Of a DNA stretch of 22,827 bases, positions 8,336 to 16,544 are shown in pieces. The position numbers and the translations under genes were made by a program. The stretch is from assembly GCA_964651825.1 (NCBI GenBank), contig CAZYWK010000064.1, positions 1 through 22,827 on the forward strand, given 5' to 3'. The notes beneath the pieces were generated by a model that saw only the letters and a program-made list of their open reading frames with translations, did no database searches and was not told the origin of the DNA. Position 1 is the first letter of the stretch. Every line of letters begins with the position of its first letter. The DNA is from Sva-07 sp964651825. Lineage in GTDB: Bacteria; Actinomycetota; Acidimicrobiia; Acidimicrobiales; Ilumatobacteraceae.

Positions 8336-8929
8336 GTGAATCAGATGAAGAACCGGATGCAGGCGCTCGGTCTGCTCGACCGCTCGTTCAAGGCCGCCAC
8401 CGACGACGAGCTCGCCGCGGCCATCGAGGCGCTCGACGACGACCACCGTGAGGGCCTCGATTCGTTCGTCGATTCACTCGATCCCGACGGCATCCGCGGC
8501 GCGGTCAGGTCCGGCCGGATCGATGGTGGGATGGAGGCGATCGCCGCGGTGCTCACCGACGCCTGCCTCGCCGACTGCATCAAGGAGCTCGGCGACCACG
8601 CCGACAACCCGTCGACCGACCAGCTCAAAGACGTCCTGCCGGGCCTCGTCGAGCGCAACGGCGTCGCCCAGGTGCGCATCATGCTGGCGAGCACGGTCGC
8701 CGGCGAAGCACCCGCGTCGGCGATCATCCGCGACCTGCTGAAGACCGACGACGTCATCGCGCTGCCGAAGGCCGAGCCGACCGAGATCGCACCGGTCGTC
8801 GATCACCGCAAGCGGTCCGACGCCGAGCAGGCCGAACTGAAGGCCAAGCGGGCCGCCGCCAAGCAGGCCAAGAAGGACGCCGAGCGCGCCCGCCGCGCCC
8901 AGTCGGCCGCCGACCGCAACCGCGCCTGA
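8336..8929 (+). CDS. hypothetical protein with Lys/Ala/Arg-rich C-terminal tail
   Basis: This is a 197-residue protein of no recognised family. It begins NQMKNRMQALGLLDRSFKAA after a GTG; TAGCGT (8322-8327) lies 8 nt before it, fitting leaderless initiation, while an ATG three codons in is the alternative. Residues 1-150 are mixed acidic and hydrophobic, predicted helical, with no signal peptide or membrane segment. From about residue 155 the chain becomes a charged helix (repeated KAKRAAAKQAKKDAERARR) that could bind nucleic acid or form a coiled coil. Codon use matches the neighbours, and the frame shows clear coding bias, so the gene is probably real. It is transcribed away from the ATPase gene and converges with ogt. 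No function is proposed. Confidence 0.7.
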   Translation: MNQMKNRMQALGLLDRSFKAATDDELAAAIEALDDDHREGLDSFVDSLDPDGIRGAVRSGRIDGGMEAIAAVLTDACLADCIKELGDHADNPSTDQLKDVLPGLVERNGVAQVRIMLASTVAGEAPASAIIRDLLKTDDVIALPKAEPTEIAPVVDHRKRSDAEQAELKAKRAAAKQAKKDAERARRAQSAADRNRA

Positions 8930-8934
8930 GCATC

Positions 8935-8954
8935 GCCGAGGGCCCGGACTCGGC
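8935..8954. terminator. small hairpin between convergent genes
   Basis: GCCGAG (8935-8940) pairs with CTCGGC (8949-8954) around an 8-nt loop, in the 27-nt space between the hypothetical gene and ogt. There is no T tract on either side, so this is only a possible bidirectional terminator. Confidence 0.35.
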
Positions 8955-8956
8955 TG

Positions 8957-9595
8957 TCAGGCGGGGCGGGGGACGGATTCCCACAGGCCGGGCTGGTGGA
9001 CAACCGGGCTGTGTTGACGCTCGTGATCGAGGAGCCAGGCCTTGGTCTCGAGGCCGCCGGCGAAACCGGTGAGCGCCCCGGTCGAGCCGACCACCCGGTG
9101 GCAGGGAACGATGATCGAGAGCGGGTTCCGACCGTTGGCCGCGCCCACGGCACGGGCCTTGCGCCGGTCGCCGAGGCGGTCGGCCTGCTCGCCGTAGCTG
9201 ATCGTCTCGCCGTACGGGATCGTCCGCAGCGCCATCCACGCCTGCTGCTGGAAGTCGGTCCCGACCGGGTCGAGCGCCACGTCGAACGCCGTGCGCGTGC
9301 CGGCGAAGTACTCCTCGAGCTCGGCCGTCGCCTGTTCGAGCACCGCTGCCGCCGCATCGTGACCCGGGTCGTTCGCGTCGGCTGAGGGGCCGACGCGAAC
9401 GCGCAGCGGGTCGTCGTCGTTCCACAGCACGGCTCGCAGGCCGTCCGCGGACGCGACGAGCGTCATCGGCCCGATCGGCGTGTCAACGACGGCCGAGATC
9501 GTGGGATCGTCGGACGCCGTGGATGGATCCAGAGCGGTCGGATCCAGCGCGGTCGGATGGGGGCTGGTCGGATGCGGGGTGGTCGGGGTCGTCAT
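8957..9595 (-). CDS. ogt: methylated-DNA-protein-cysteine methyltransferase (Ogt)
   Basis: This 212-residue protein would transfer the alkyl group from O6-alkylguanine in DNA to its own cysteine, a suicide repair reaction. The active site PCHRV is present with Cys165, together with the preceding SYGEQADRLG and ARAVGAANGRNP DNA-binding-helix motifs and GFAGGLETKAWLL after it. Residues 1-31 are an unusual Thr/Pro/Asp-rich repeat (TTPHPTSPHPTALDPTALDP) absent from standard enzymes, and may be a flexible tail or a mis-set start. The ATG at 9595 overlaps the stop of the ada/alkA gene (ATGA), indicating translational coupling. The order alkA-ogt is the same as in the Mycobacterium tuberculosis adaptive-response operon. 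Confidence 0.94.
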   Translation of the reverse strand: MTTPTTPHPTSPHPTALDPTALDPSTASDDPTISAVVDTPIGPMTLVASADGLRAVLWNDDDPLRVRVGPSADANDPGHDAAAAVLEQATAELEEYFAGTRTAFDVALDPVGTDFQQQAWMALRTIPYGETISYGEQADRLGDRRKARAVGAANGRNPLSIIVPCHRVVGSTGALTGFAGGLETKAWLLDHERQHSPVVHQPGLWESVPRPA

Positions 9596-11061
9596 GTCGT
9601 GTGCTCCTTGTGCATGCCCAGGTGGGCCCAGAGGTGGTGGACGGCGTAGGACCGCCACGGCGACCAGTCGTCCGGATGGGGCAGACCGCCGATCGAGGTG
9701 GCGAGCCCGGCGAGGGCGTGACGGACGCCGAGGTCGGTCGGCAGGAAGATGTCGGGGTGCCCGAGGCCGCGCATCGCGACGTAGTCGGCGGTCCATGGCC
9801 CGATTCCCTTGACGCCCGTCAGCGCGGCTCGGGCGATGTCGGGATCGGTCCCGACGTCGAGCAGGATCTGCCCGTCGGCGACCGCCCGGCCGAGCCGGCG
9901 CAGCGTCTCGCGGCGGCTCGCCGGCATGCCGAACGCCTCGTCAGGCGCTTCGGCGACCTGCTCGGGCGACGGGAACAGGTGCGTCAACCCGCCGTCGGGC
10001 ACCGCGAGCGGTTCGCCAGCCGACGTGACGAGCCGAGCGGCGACCGTCCTCGCTCCGGCCACCGAGATCTGCTGGCCGATCACGGCGCGCACGCTCGTCT
10101 CGAACGCGTCGACGCTGGCGGGTGACCGCCGCCCTGGATTCGCCGCGACGAGCGCCGCCATGACCGGTTCGGCCGACAGCGCCGCATCGACGGCTTGCGG
10201 ATCCGCGTCGAGGTCGAGCAGCCGCCGCACGCGTTGGACGGCGGTGCCGAGGTCGCTCCACGATTCGAGCCGCAGATCGGCCACGACGTGATCCTCGTTG
10301 ACGCGGACTGCGACGACGCCCTGACCGGCCGGCAGGCGCATGGTCCGCCGATACTCGGCTCCGTCCCACGTCTCGACGCCGGGGATCGCCCGTTGGCCGA
10401 TGAACTCGACCACGTCGGGCCCGGCGAACGGGGTGCGGGTGGGCAAGCGCAACGACACGGTGCCGCTCGCCGAACCGGAGTGACCGGCGCGGTCGCGGGG
10501 AGCGGCCCGGCCGGCACGAAGTTCACTCGGGGAGGCGGCGAACACTTCACGGATCGTGTCGTTGAACTGGCGCGAGCTCCCGAAGCCGGCCGCGAACGCG
10601 ATGTCGGTGAACGTGAGCTCGGTCGTCTCGATGAGCAGCCGCGCTGTGTGGGCCCGGCGCGCCCTGGCGATGGCGAGCGGGCCGGCGCCGAGCTCCTCGG
10701 TCATCAGCCGGTTGAGGTGTCGTTCGCTGTAGCCGAGCCGCCGGGCGAGACCGCCGACACCGTCACGTTCGATCGATCCGTCGGCGATCAGCCGCATCGC
10801 CCGCCCGACCACATCCTGGCGGGCGTTCCACTCGGGCGAACCGGGCGAGGCATCGGGCCGGCACCGCTTGCACGCCCGAAACCCACGCTGCTGGGCAGCC
10901 GCCGCGGTCGGGAAGAAGTCGACGTTGCTCCGCTTCGGCGTGATCGCCGGGCAGCTCGGACGGCAGTAGATGCCGGTCGTGCGCACGGCCGTGACGAACC
11001 ATCCGTCGAAGCGGTGGTCGCGGCTCTGCACGGCGACGTAGCACTGGTCCTGATCGAGCAC
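9592..11061 (-). CDS. alkA: Ada/AlkA fusion: methyl-phosphotriester sensor and 3-methyladenine glycosylase
   Basis: This 489-residue adaptive-response protein joins regulator and repair enzyme. Residues 1-75 form the Ada zinc domain with four cysteines (Cys33, 37, 64, 67 in YCRPSC and CKRC); in Ada, methyl transfer to the first of these switches on DNA binding. Residues about 85-185 are an AraC-type helix-turn-helix (LARRLGYSERHLNRL, IAFAAGFGSSRQFNDTIRE). Residues about 200-310 are the AlkA N-terminal domain, and 320-489 the HhH-GPD glycosylase, with the hairpin GVKGIGPWTADYVAMR and catalytic Asp443 in PTDLG. The start is GTG 11061, from alignment with the Ada domain, with CATGAT 6 nt upstream as a possible leaderless -10. 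It is probably self-activated by alkylation damage, and drives ogt. Confidence 0.94.
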   Translation of the reverse strand: MLDQDQCYVAVQSRDHRFDGWFVTAVRTTGIYCRPSCPAITPKRSNVDFFPTAAAAQQRGFRACKRCRPDASPGSPEWNARQDVVGRAMRLIADGSIERDGVGGLARRLGYSERHLNRLMTEELGAGPLAIARARRAHTARLLIETTELTFTDIAFAAGFGSSRQFNDTIREVFAASPSELRAGRAAPRDRAGHSGSASGTVSLRLPTRTPFAGPDVVEFIGQRAIPGVETWDGAEYRRTMRLPAGQGVVAVRVNEDHVVADLRLESWSDLGTAVQRVRRLLDLDADPQAVDAALSAEPVMAALVAANPGRRSPASVDAFETSVRAVIGQQISVAGARTVAARLVTSAGEPLAVPDGGLTHLFPSPEQVAEAPDEAFGMPASRRETLRRLGRAVADGQILLDVGTDPDIARAALTGVKGIGPWTADYVAMRGLGHPDIFLPTDLGVRHALAGLATSIGGLPHPDDWSPWRSYAVHHLWAHLGMHKEHTT

Positions 11062-11120
11062 TCCACCATCATGCCCGACTCGAACCCTCGACGTCAGCGG
11101 AAATCGGCCATCTACGTCGG

Positions 11121-11160
11121 CCAGCTGGCGGGGCGTCCGGCACGGCGCCCCGCCAGCTGG
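11121..11160. promoter_or_regulatory. 15-bp perfect inverted repeat in the ada/alkA-MOSC divergent region
   Basis: CCAGCTGGCGGGGCG (11121-11135) pairs perfectly with CGCCCCGCCAGCTGG (11146-11160) around a 10-nt spacer. It is 60 bp upstream of the ada/alkA start and 28 bp upstream of the MOSC start. The location argues against a terminator for a visible gene; it could be a regulator site or an RNA hairpin in a leader. No assignment is made. Confidence 0.7.
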
Positions 11161-11188
11161 GTGGACCCGGTTGTAGTACGCATTCGCG

Positions 11189-11893
11189 ATGATCGAGATC
11201 GGTCCGTACCGGTTCACCGAGACGGACGCACGGGCCACGCTGCGCCACGCCGACGACCTGTTCGACGTCCTTGTCGCTGATGTCCCGCCAGCGACCGCCG
11301 CCCTGGCGGCACCATTCCGCACGCGGGCGCTCGCGGCGATCGGTGGCCCACTCGACGATGCGCTCACCGGCTACTGGGCGGAGCTGCGGGCCGCCGCCGA
11401 CGCGCTCCGTTCCGCTGGCGCGTACGGCACCGCGCGCGGACGTGTCGTCCACCTGGCGACGTCCCACGGCGGTGTGCCCAAGACCTCCGTCGACCGGATC
11501 GACGCCGGCTACGGCGGCGTTGCCGGCGATGTGCAAGCGACGCGCCGTCACCATGGTCGACCGTGGCAGGCGTTGTGCCTCTGGTCGGCCGAAGTCATCG
11601 ACGACTTCGCCGGTGCCGGCCACCCGATCGGCCCCGGCAGCGCGGGAGAGAACGTCACCGTCGCCGAGATCGATTGGGCGCGCGTGCGCCCCGGCGTGCT
11701 GCTCGACGTCGGCACGGTGCGCTGCGAAGTAGTGGCCTTCGCGCTGCCGTGTGCGCAGAACGCCCGATGGTTCCGCGGCGGGAACTTCAACCTGATGCAT
11801 CACCGCAACGGACCCGTCAGCCGGGTGTACGCGCTCGTCACCGGCCCGGGCACGATCGCCGTCGGTGACGACTGCGTCGTCATGCCCGGGTGA
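11189..11893 (+). CDS. MOSC domain-containing protein
   Basis: This 234-residue protein has an N-terminal region of about 80 residues without a recognised domain (helical, Ala-rich), followed by a MOSC domain with GTARGRVVHLATSHGGVPK at its start, GSAGENVTV, and the conserved cysteine in FALPCAQNARWF. MOSC domains are sulfur-carrier folds related to the molybdenum cofactor sulfurase C-terminus, and some remove N-hydroxyl groups with Moco; this stand-alone member has no assigned substrate. The ATG at 11189 has no Shine-Dalgarno; a weak TACGCA lies 6 nt upstream. It diverges from ada/alkA and is convergent with the MFS gene, with 14 nt between stops. Confidence 0.85.
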   Translation: MIEIGPYRFTETDARATLRHADDLFDVLVADVPPATAALAAPFRTRALAAIGGPLDDALTGYWAELRAAADALRSAGAYGTARGRVVHLATSHGGVPKTSVDRIDAGYGGVAGDVQATRRHHGRPWQALCLWSAEVIDDFAGAGHPIGPGSAGENVTVAEIDWARVRPGVLLDVGTVRCEVVAFALPCAQNARWFRGGNFNLMHHRNGPVSRVYALVTGPGTIAVGDDCVVMPG

Positions 11894-11907
11894 TTCCCTC
11901 TCGGGGG

Positions 11908-13170
11908 TCAGTCGCCGGCGACGGGGACGTATTCGACGTGGCGGACGGTCGCGACGATCGGGCCCGCATCGGGAGCGCCTGCGGGGACGACCTTCGTGCG
12001 CAGCAGCCACACGCCGAGCAGGCAGAACGCCACCCCGCCGAGGAACCCGTACTGCTTGCCGACGATCTGGGCGAACGCGCCGATCACGAGCCCGCCGATC
12101 GCGCTGCCGACCTCGAAGAACATCGTGAACGAACTGACGGCCATCGCCCGGTCGCGGTCGCTGGCCCGGTTGATCGTGAGCGCCATCAACGACGGATAGT
12201 TGAACGCGACGCCGAGGCCCATGACGGCCGAAGCGACCCACAACGCCGGCACGGTCGGCACGAACGTGAGGATCAGCAAGGCGACCATGATGTTGCCGAG
12301 CGCGATCGTGACGGCGCGGCGTGGACCGAGGCGTTCGGGGATGCGCGCCCCGACGACGCGGACGACCAACGAGGTGAGCGCGTAGATGCCGAACAAACCG
12401 CCCGACTCGGACAGCCCGACGTCGCGGGCGTACTCGGGCAGGAACGCGCCGAACGCGGCGAACGCGGCGACGCCACAGGCGAGGACGAGGCCCGGGTACA
12501 GCGCGGTCGGATGGATCAGCGGTCGCTTGCCGTCGACGGACGGCAGGTCGTCGACCGGGTCGATGTCGTCGTCGGGCGATTCGACACGTGACGGCACGAA
12601 CAGTGCGAGGAACGCTCCACTCAACGCGAACAGCGAGGCGTAGGTGAACGCGCGGGAGAACTGGTCCTCGCCGAGCAGCCACTCACCGAGCATCGGCCCG
12701 ACACCGAGGCCGCCGAACACGGCGACCGAGAAGTAGCTCGCGGCCTCAGCGCGACGGTCGCGCGGCGACAGGTCGGCGATCAGCGTGGCGCCGCCGACGA
12801 ACAGCGCAGCCTCGCCGATCCCCATCAGGCCGCGCAGGGCGAGCAGCTGCCACAACGAATCGATGTGCGCCGACAGCGCCCCACCGAACGCGGCGAGCAG
12901 GGCGCCGCCGACCATCAGCACGCGGCGACCGAACCGGTCGGCGATGCGGCCGACGAGCGGCCGAACGAGGATCGCGGCGACGGCGAACACCGCCACCGTC
13001 AGACCGATCCCGAACTCCCCGGCGCCGAGTGGGCCCTCGATGTAGAGCGGGATGATCGGCACCATCATCCCGACGTAGACGAAGAAGATCAGCGCGACGA
13101 GCGTGACGATGACGAACGGGCGCGTCACGAGACGCGCACGGTCCTCCTCCAGCTCGATCGTCGGCGACAT
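11908..13170 (-). CDS. MFS transporter, probable drug or metabolite exporter
   Basis: This 420-residue protein with about twelve hydrophobic segments belongs to the major facilitator superfamily. The signature loop between spans 2 and 3 is clear (VGRIADRFGRRVLMVGG), and a second-half equivalent follows span 8 (GARIPERLGPRRAV). A central acidic loop (ESPDDDIDPVDDLPS) separates the halves. These features fit the DHA-type exporters, but the substrate is unknown. Candidate starts are ATG 13170 and 13179; 13170 is preferred because AGGA lies at a plausible distance and the protein then begins MSPTIELEEDRARL before span 1. A longer frame to 13236 is less likely. There is an intergenic space of 143 bp before the transglutaminase gene. 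Confidence 0.9.
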   Translation of the reverse strand: MSPTIELEEDRARLVTRPFVIVTLVALIFFVYVGMMVPIIPLYIEGPLGAGEFGIGLTVAVFAVAAILVRPLVGRIADRFGRRVLMVGGALLAAFGGALSAHIDSLWQLLALRGLMGIGEAALFVGGATLIADLSPRDRRAEAASYFSVAVFGGLGVGPMLGEWLLGEDQFSRAFTYASLFALSGAFLALFVPSRVESPDDDIDPVDDLPSVDGKRPLIHPTALYPGLVLACGVAAFAAFGAFLPEYARDVGLSESGGLFGIYALTSLVVRVVGARIPERLGPRRAVTIALGNIMVALLILTFVPTVPALWVASAVMGLGVAFNYPSLMALTINRASDRDRAMAVSSFTMFFEVGSAIGGLVIGAFAQIVGKQYGFLGGVAFCLLGVWLLRTKVVPAGAPDAGPIVATVRHVEYVPVAGD

Positions 13171-13313
13171 CCTGTCCATCCTGGCGGCCCCAACGCCGGA
13201 GCCCACGCGAGGAATTCCCCCACCGACCGATGTCACACGGCGAGATCGTCGGCGCCGGGCGGCACGGCCGACCTCGATCGTCAGGAGGACACCGAGTGAG
13301 GCGGAGCCAATCG

Positions 13314-14237
13314 TTACGTGCGGTGGACGTCGACCGACACGGTGAGCGTCTGCGGCGTCGCCGGCCCGATCGTCACGCCGCGCAGCGGAGCGACGTCCGC
13401 GTAGTCACGGCCCCAGGCCACGGTGATGTGCCGGTCGGGCGCGACCACCCCGTTCGTCGGATCGAAGTCGAGCCAACCGTGGTCGGGGATCCACACCGAA
13501 CACCACGCATGCGACGCGTCGGCGCCGATCGTGCGCTCCTCGCCGGGTGGCGGGTCGGTCTCGAGGTACCCACTCACGTAGCGTGCGGCGAGCCCGAGCG
13601 AGCGCAGGCAGCCGATCGCGAGGTGAGCGAAGTCCTGGCACACGCCGCGGCGGGCGTCGAGCACCGTGCCGAGCGGCGTGCTGACGTCGGTGAACGTGGG
13701 GTCGAACCAGAACGAGCGGAAGATGTCGGTGCACAGCGCGTCGATGCTGTCGAGGATCGGCCGGCCAGGTGTGAACGACTCGGCGGCCAGACCGGTGAGT
13801 GCCCCGAAGTGATCGCCCACCGTGACATAGCGCGACGCGGCGACGAACGACGACGTCTCGAGCACGAGCGGTCCACGCAGCGAAGCGACCTGCGCCGCCA
13901 CCCGCTCCCACGGTTGGTTCGTGCGCGGAAGCCCCTGGCGGTACACCACGACGTCGGACTGGGCTTCGACGACGAACGACGTGTGCGGCTGGTGGACACC
14001 GAGCTGCACCATGCGGTTGCCGAACACGTCGGGCCATTCGTCGTACTCGTCGACCTGCGGCTCGGTCGTGATCACCGAGGAGAGCACGCGCTGCGACGGC
14101 GTCGGCCGCGTCAACAGGTAGGCGACGCTGTAGCCGTCGGCCATCGTGTCGCCGTAGGAGTACTGGGTGCGGTGCGTCACCGTGTACGCCACCCCCGCCG
14201 GGGTGTCGCTCCGTGTCGGGGCGGGCACGTCGCTCAT
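13314..14237 (-). CDS. transglutaminase-like cysteine protease, last gene of the ATP-grasp/alpha-E operon
   Basis: This 307-residue cytoplasmic protein (no signal peptide) has an N-terminal beta-rich transglutaminase-associated region (residues 15-110: YTVTHRTQYSYG...SYLLTRP-like, HVVxP-type pattern) and a core with the catalytic triad: Cys200 in RRGVCQDFAHL, His243 in ASHAWCSVW, and the Asp of LDFDPTN (256-262). The short motif GLAARYVSGY is typical of the COG1305 family found with alpha-E and circularly permuted ATP-grasp proteins. In those systems it is predicted to hydrolyse or exchange amide bonds made by the ligase. Its ATG overlaps the stop of the fusion gene (ATGA), so the two are coupled. 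Its TAA stop is at 13314-13316. Confidence 0.92.
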   Translation of the reverse strand: MSDVPAPTRSDTPAGVAYTVTHRTQYSYGDTMADGYSVAYLLTRPTPSQRVLSSVITTEPQVDEYDEWPDVFGNRMVQLGVHQPHTSFVVEAQSDVVVYRQGLPRTNQPWERVAAQVASLRGPLVLETSSFVAASRYVTVGDHFGALTGLAAESFTPGRPILDSIDALCTDIFRSFWFDPTFTDVSTPLGTVLDARRGVCQDFAHLAIGCLRSLGLAARYVSGYLETDPPPGEERTIGADASHAWCSVWIPDHGWLDFDPTNGVVAPDRHITVAWGRDYADVAPLRGVTIGPATPQTLTVSVDVHRT

Positions 14238-16531
14238 CCCGATCGGCCCATCACACGGGGGTCGAGCGGTGACGCGAGGAACTCCGAGACGATCCCTCTG
14301 GCCAACCGGTCGCACCCGTCCCACAACGTCCCGAGCATCGTCATCGTCGACGCCACCGACTCGTACTCCTCCGCCGCGATCAGGTCGATCAACCGTTCGG
14401 TCAACTCCACCCCGTCGCCCCAGTCGAGCGCCCCGACCTGCGCGCGAACACCCTGCAGCGCAGCCACCGCGGATCGTGGGTTCAGAGCGTCGGACACGAC
14501 GAGGTCCATCGCCAACGTGAACTCGACATCACTCCGGTAGCGACGGCGGTAGGCGACGAGGCTCTCGTTGGTCGCCAACACGATCTCGATCAGCCGCTGG
14601 GCGTCGTACTCCTGATGCATGTTCTCCGGGTCGATCGTCGACAGGGCGAGCGCGCCGCGCACACAGTCGATCACGCCGAACACACGCTCGAGCCGCCGCC
14701 CGACCTCGCCGAGGTGCCACGCCGGGCCGCGCACGACGCTCTCGTTCCACAGCCCGACGACCGCGGCGAGATCGTTGGAGATGCTGTCGAGCAGGCCTCG
14801 ATCGATCTGCGCGGCGCGGATGGCGATCCCCTTCGCGTGCAGGTCCTGCAACGTCGAGCGGGCGCCCGCGAGCCGGGCGAACGCGCGGCCGGCGCTCGTC
14901 GAGAAGAACTCCCGTACCGACGACACCTCCGCCAGCACGGAGCCGAGCTGGCGTGCCAGCGCCCCCAGCGTCTGCTCGACCACCTCGTTCGCGTTCGGGG
15001 CGCTGTCGATCCGCCCCCGCGCCGGGTTCAACCCGGCGATCTCCATCAGCATCGCCGAGGACGGCTCGACCCAGGGCTCGGCGGTCTCGGGATCGACGAC
15101 GCTCGTCGTCCGTTCGAGCACCACTTCGAGCGCTCGGTTGAGCAGCTCGGCCCGCTCGAGCGCGCGGCCGGCCCAGAACAGCGCTTCGGCTGCCCGGGTC
15201 GGCACGGACGCGATCAGGTCGACCTGCGGGAGCGGCCGACGGCGGCTCAACGTCGGCGGCGCGACCGTTCCGCCGACGACCCACACGTCCTTGGCCGTGG
15301 CCGACGTCGGCAGCAGCGGATCGTCACCCGGCACGAGCACCCGCGCGCTCGCTCCCTGCATCACCTCGACCCGCCGGTCGGTCGCGACCAGCTGGATGCG
15401 CACGACGATCACTCGCGGCACGACCTCGCCGTCGACGAGGCACGGTGTCGTCGCCCACTCGATGCTCCGACGATCGGTCGCTCCGAGCCGGGCGAGCGGC
15501 GCCGGTGCGCCGGGTCGCCGGTGGCGATCGGCGATCCAGTCGCCGCACTCGTCCCAGTGCTCGGCGAGCACGGGGTCCTCGATCACACCGGTGCCGTGAC
15601 TGTTGGCGAGCCGCACACCACCGGCCCGGACGGCGCCGAGGAGGCCCGGCACGCCCATCACACCGTGCGCGTTGACCTCCATCGGGTCGACGCGGAACCC
15701 CTCGAGGCGACGGTGCACCACGTCGACCGGTTCGAGCCCGGCGAGCGAACGCAGCCACAGCCTGCGCTTGCGCACCACCAGGTCAGCGCCTTCGGCGAGG
15801 TTGAGCCCGAGACGGCTGGCGAGGTAGGCGTGGCTGACGAACTCGGGATGCTCGACCCCGCCCGACATCGCCACGATGCGCGGGCTGTCGTTCATGGCGA
15901 GGTCGGCGAGCGCGTCGCGGAGCTGGTCGGCGAACGGGTCGATCGAGCGCAGGCCCGCCCCACGCGGCAACGCCGACACCACGTCGCGATGGACCCGCGC
16001 CAGCACGTGACGACCGAGGAACGTGTACCCGGCACTCGGCGGAGCGTCGGTGAGGTCCTGCACGACGTGCCAGTTCCCGGCCGTGTCCTTCATCACGTCG
16101 ACCGCGTACGTGGTGAGCCAGCGCGGCGCGGCGAGCTGGCCGATCGCCGCCAGCCGGTAGCGATTCGACGCCCACACGTCGGCGGGATCGAGGATCCGGT
16201 CGGTGAGCAGCGTGCGGCTGCCGTACACGTCGTCGAGGATCGCTTCGATCATGCGCAGGCGCGACTCGAGCCGGTCCGACAGCTGGTGGAACTCGGCGGC
16301 GTCGATCACGACCGGGATCGGGTCGAGCCGCCACGGCCGCGAGGCGAGCGAGACGGTCCGCCCGTCGGCGCGCACCGGCAGGTCGTGCACGATGTGACCG
16401 GCGCCCTCGGCCGCGAGCAGCCGATCGGCCTCGATCTGGCGGGCGCCGAGGTCGATGCGCCGGGCGAACTGGTCGACGAGTCGTTGCGCGGTGACCAGGC
16501 TGTGTGGTTGGGCCGGGTTCACGATGCCCAC
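14234..16531 (-). CDS. ATP-grasp (circularly permuted type 2)/alpha-E fusion, ATP-binding core apparently missing
   Basis: This 765-residue protein has an N-terminal part, about 1-430, that aligns by eye with the ATP-grasp protein of the same operon (shared SGGVEHPEFVSHAYLASRLG, LAEGADLVV, VDVVHRRLEGF, GVPGLLGAVRAG, KDVWVV), and a C-terminal alpha-E domain from about 440 (AAEALFWAGRALERAELLNRAL). Between roughly residues 315 and 365 it lacks about 50 residues, including the LVLKP lysine and the Gly-rich ESGGYGIVIG loop that its intact neighbour has. The reading frame is continuous, so this is a clean deletion, not a frameshift. The N-terminal half may be a non-catalytic scaffold. GTG 16531 starts 13 nt after the preceding stop; GTG 16522 is an alternative. 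The end overlaps the transglutaminase start. Confidence 0.88.
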   Translation of the reverse strand: MGIVNPAQPHSLVTAQRLVDQFARRIDLGARQIEADRLLAAEGAGHIVHDLPVRADGRTVSLASRPWRLDPIPVVIDAAEFHQLSDRLESRLRMIEAILDDVYGSRTLLTDRILDPADVWASNRYRLAAIGQLAAPRWLTTYAVDVMKDTAGNWHVVQDLTDAPPSAGYTFLGRHVLARVHRDVVSALPRGAGLRSIDPFADQLRDALADLAMNDSPRIVAMSGGVEHPEFVSHAYLASRLGLNLAEGADLVVRKRRLWLRSLAGLEPVDVVHRRLEGFRVDPMEVNAHGVMGVPGLLGAVRAGGVRLANSHGTGVIEDPVLAEHWDECGDWIADRHRRPGAPAPLARLGATDRRSIEWATTPCLVDGEVVPRVIVVRIQLVATDRRVEVMQGASARVLVPGDDPLLPTSATAKDVWVVGGTVAPPTLSRRRPLPQVDLIASVPTRAAEALFWAGRALERAELLNRALEVVLERTTSVVDPETAEPWVEPSSAMLMEIAGLNPARGRIDSAPNANEVVEQTLGALARQLGSVLAEVSSVREFFSTSAGRAFARLAGARSTLQDLHAKGIAIRAAQIDRGLLDSISNDLAAVVGLWNESVVRGPAWHLGEVGRRLERVFGVIDCVRGALALSTIDPENMHQEYDAQRLIEIVLATNESLVAYRRRYRSDVEFTLAMDLVVSDALNPRSAVAALQGVRAQVGALDWGDGVELTERLIDLIAAEEYESVASTMTMLGTLWDGCDRLARGIVSEFLASPLDPRVMGRSG

Positions 16532-16544
16532 CCGTCGAGGGCCC

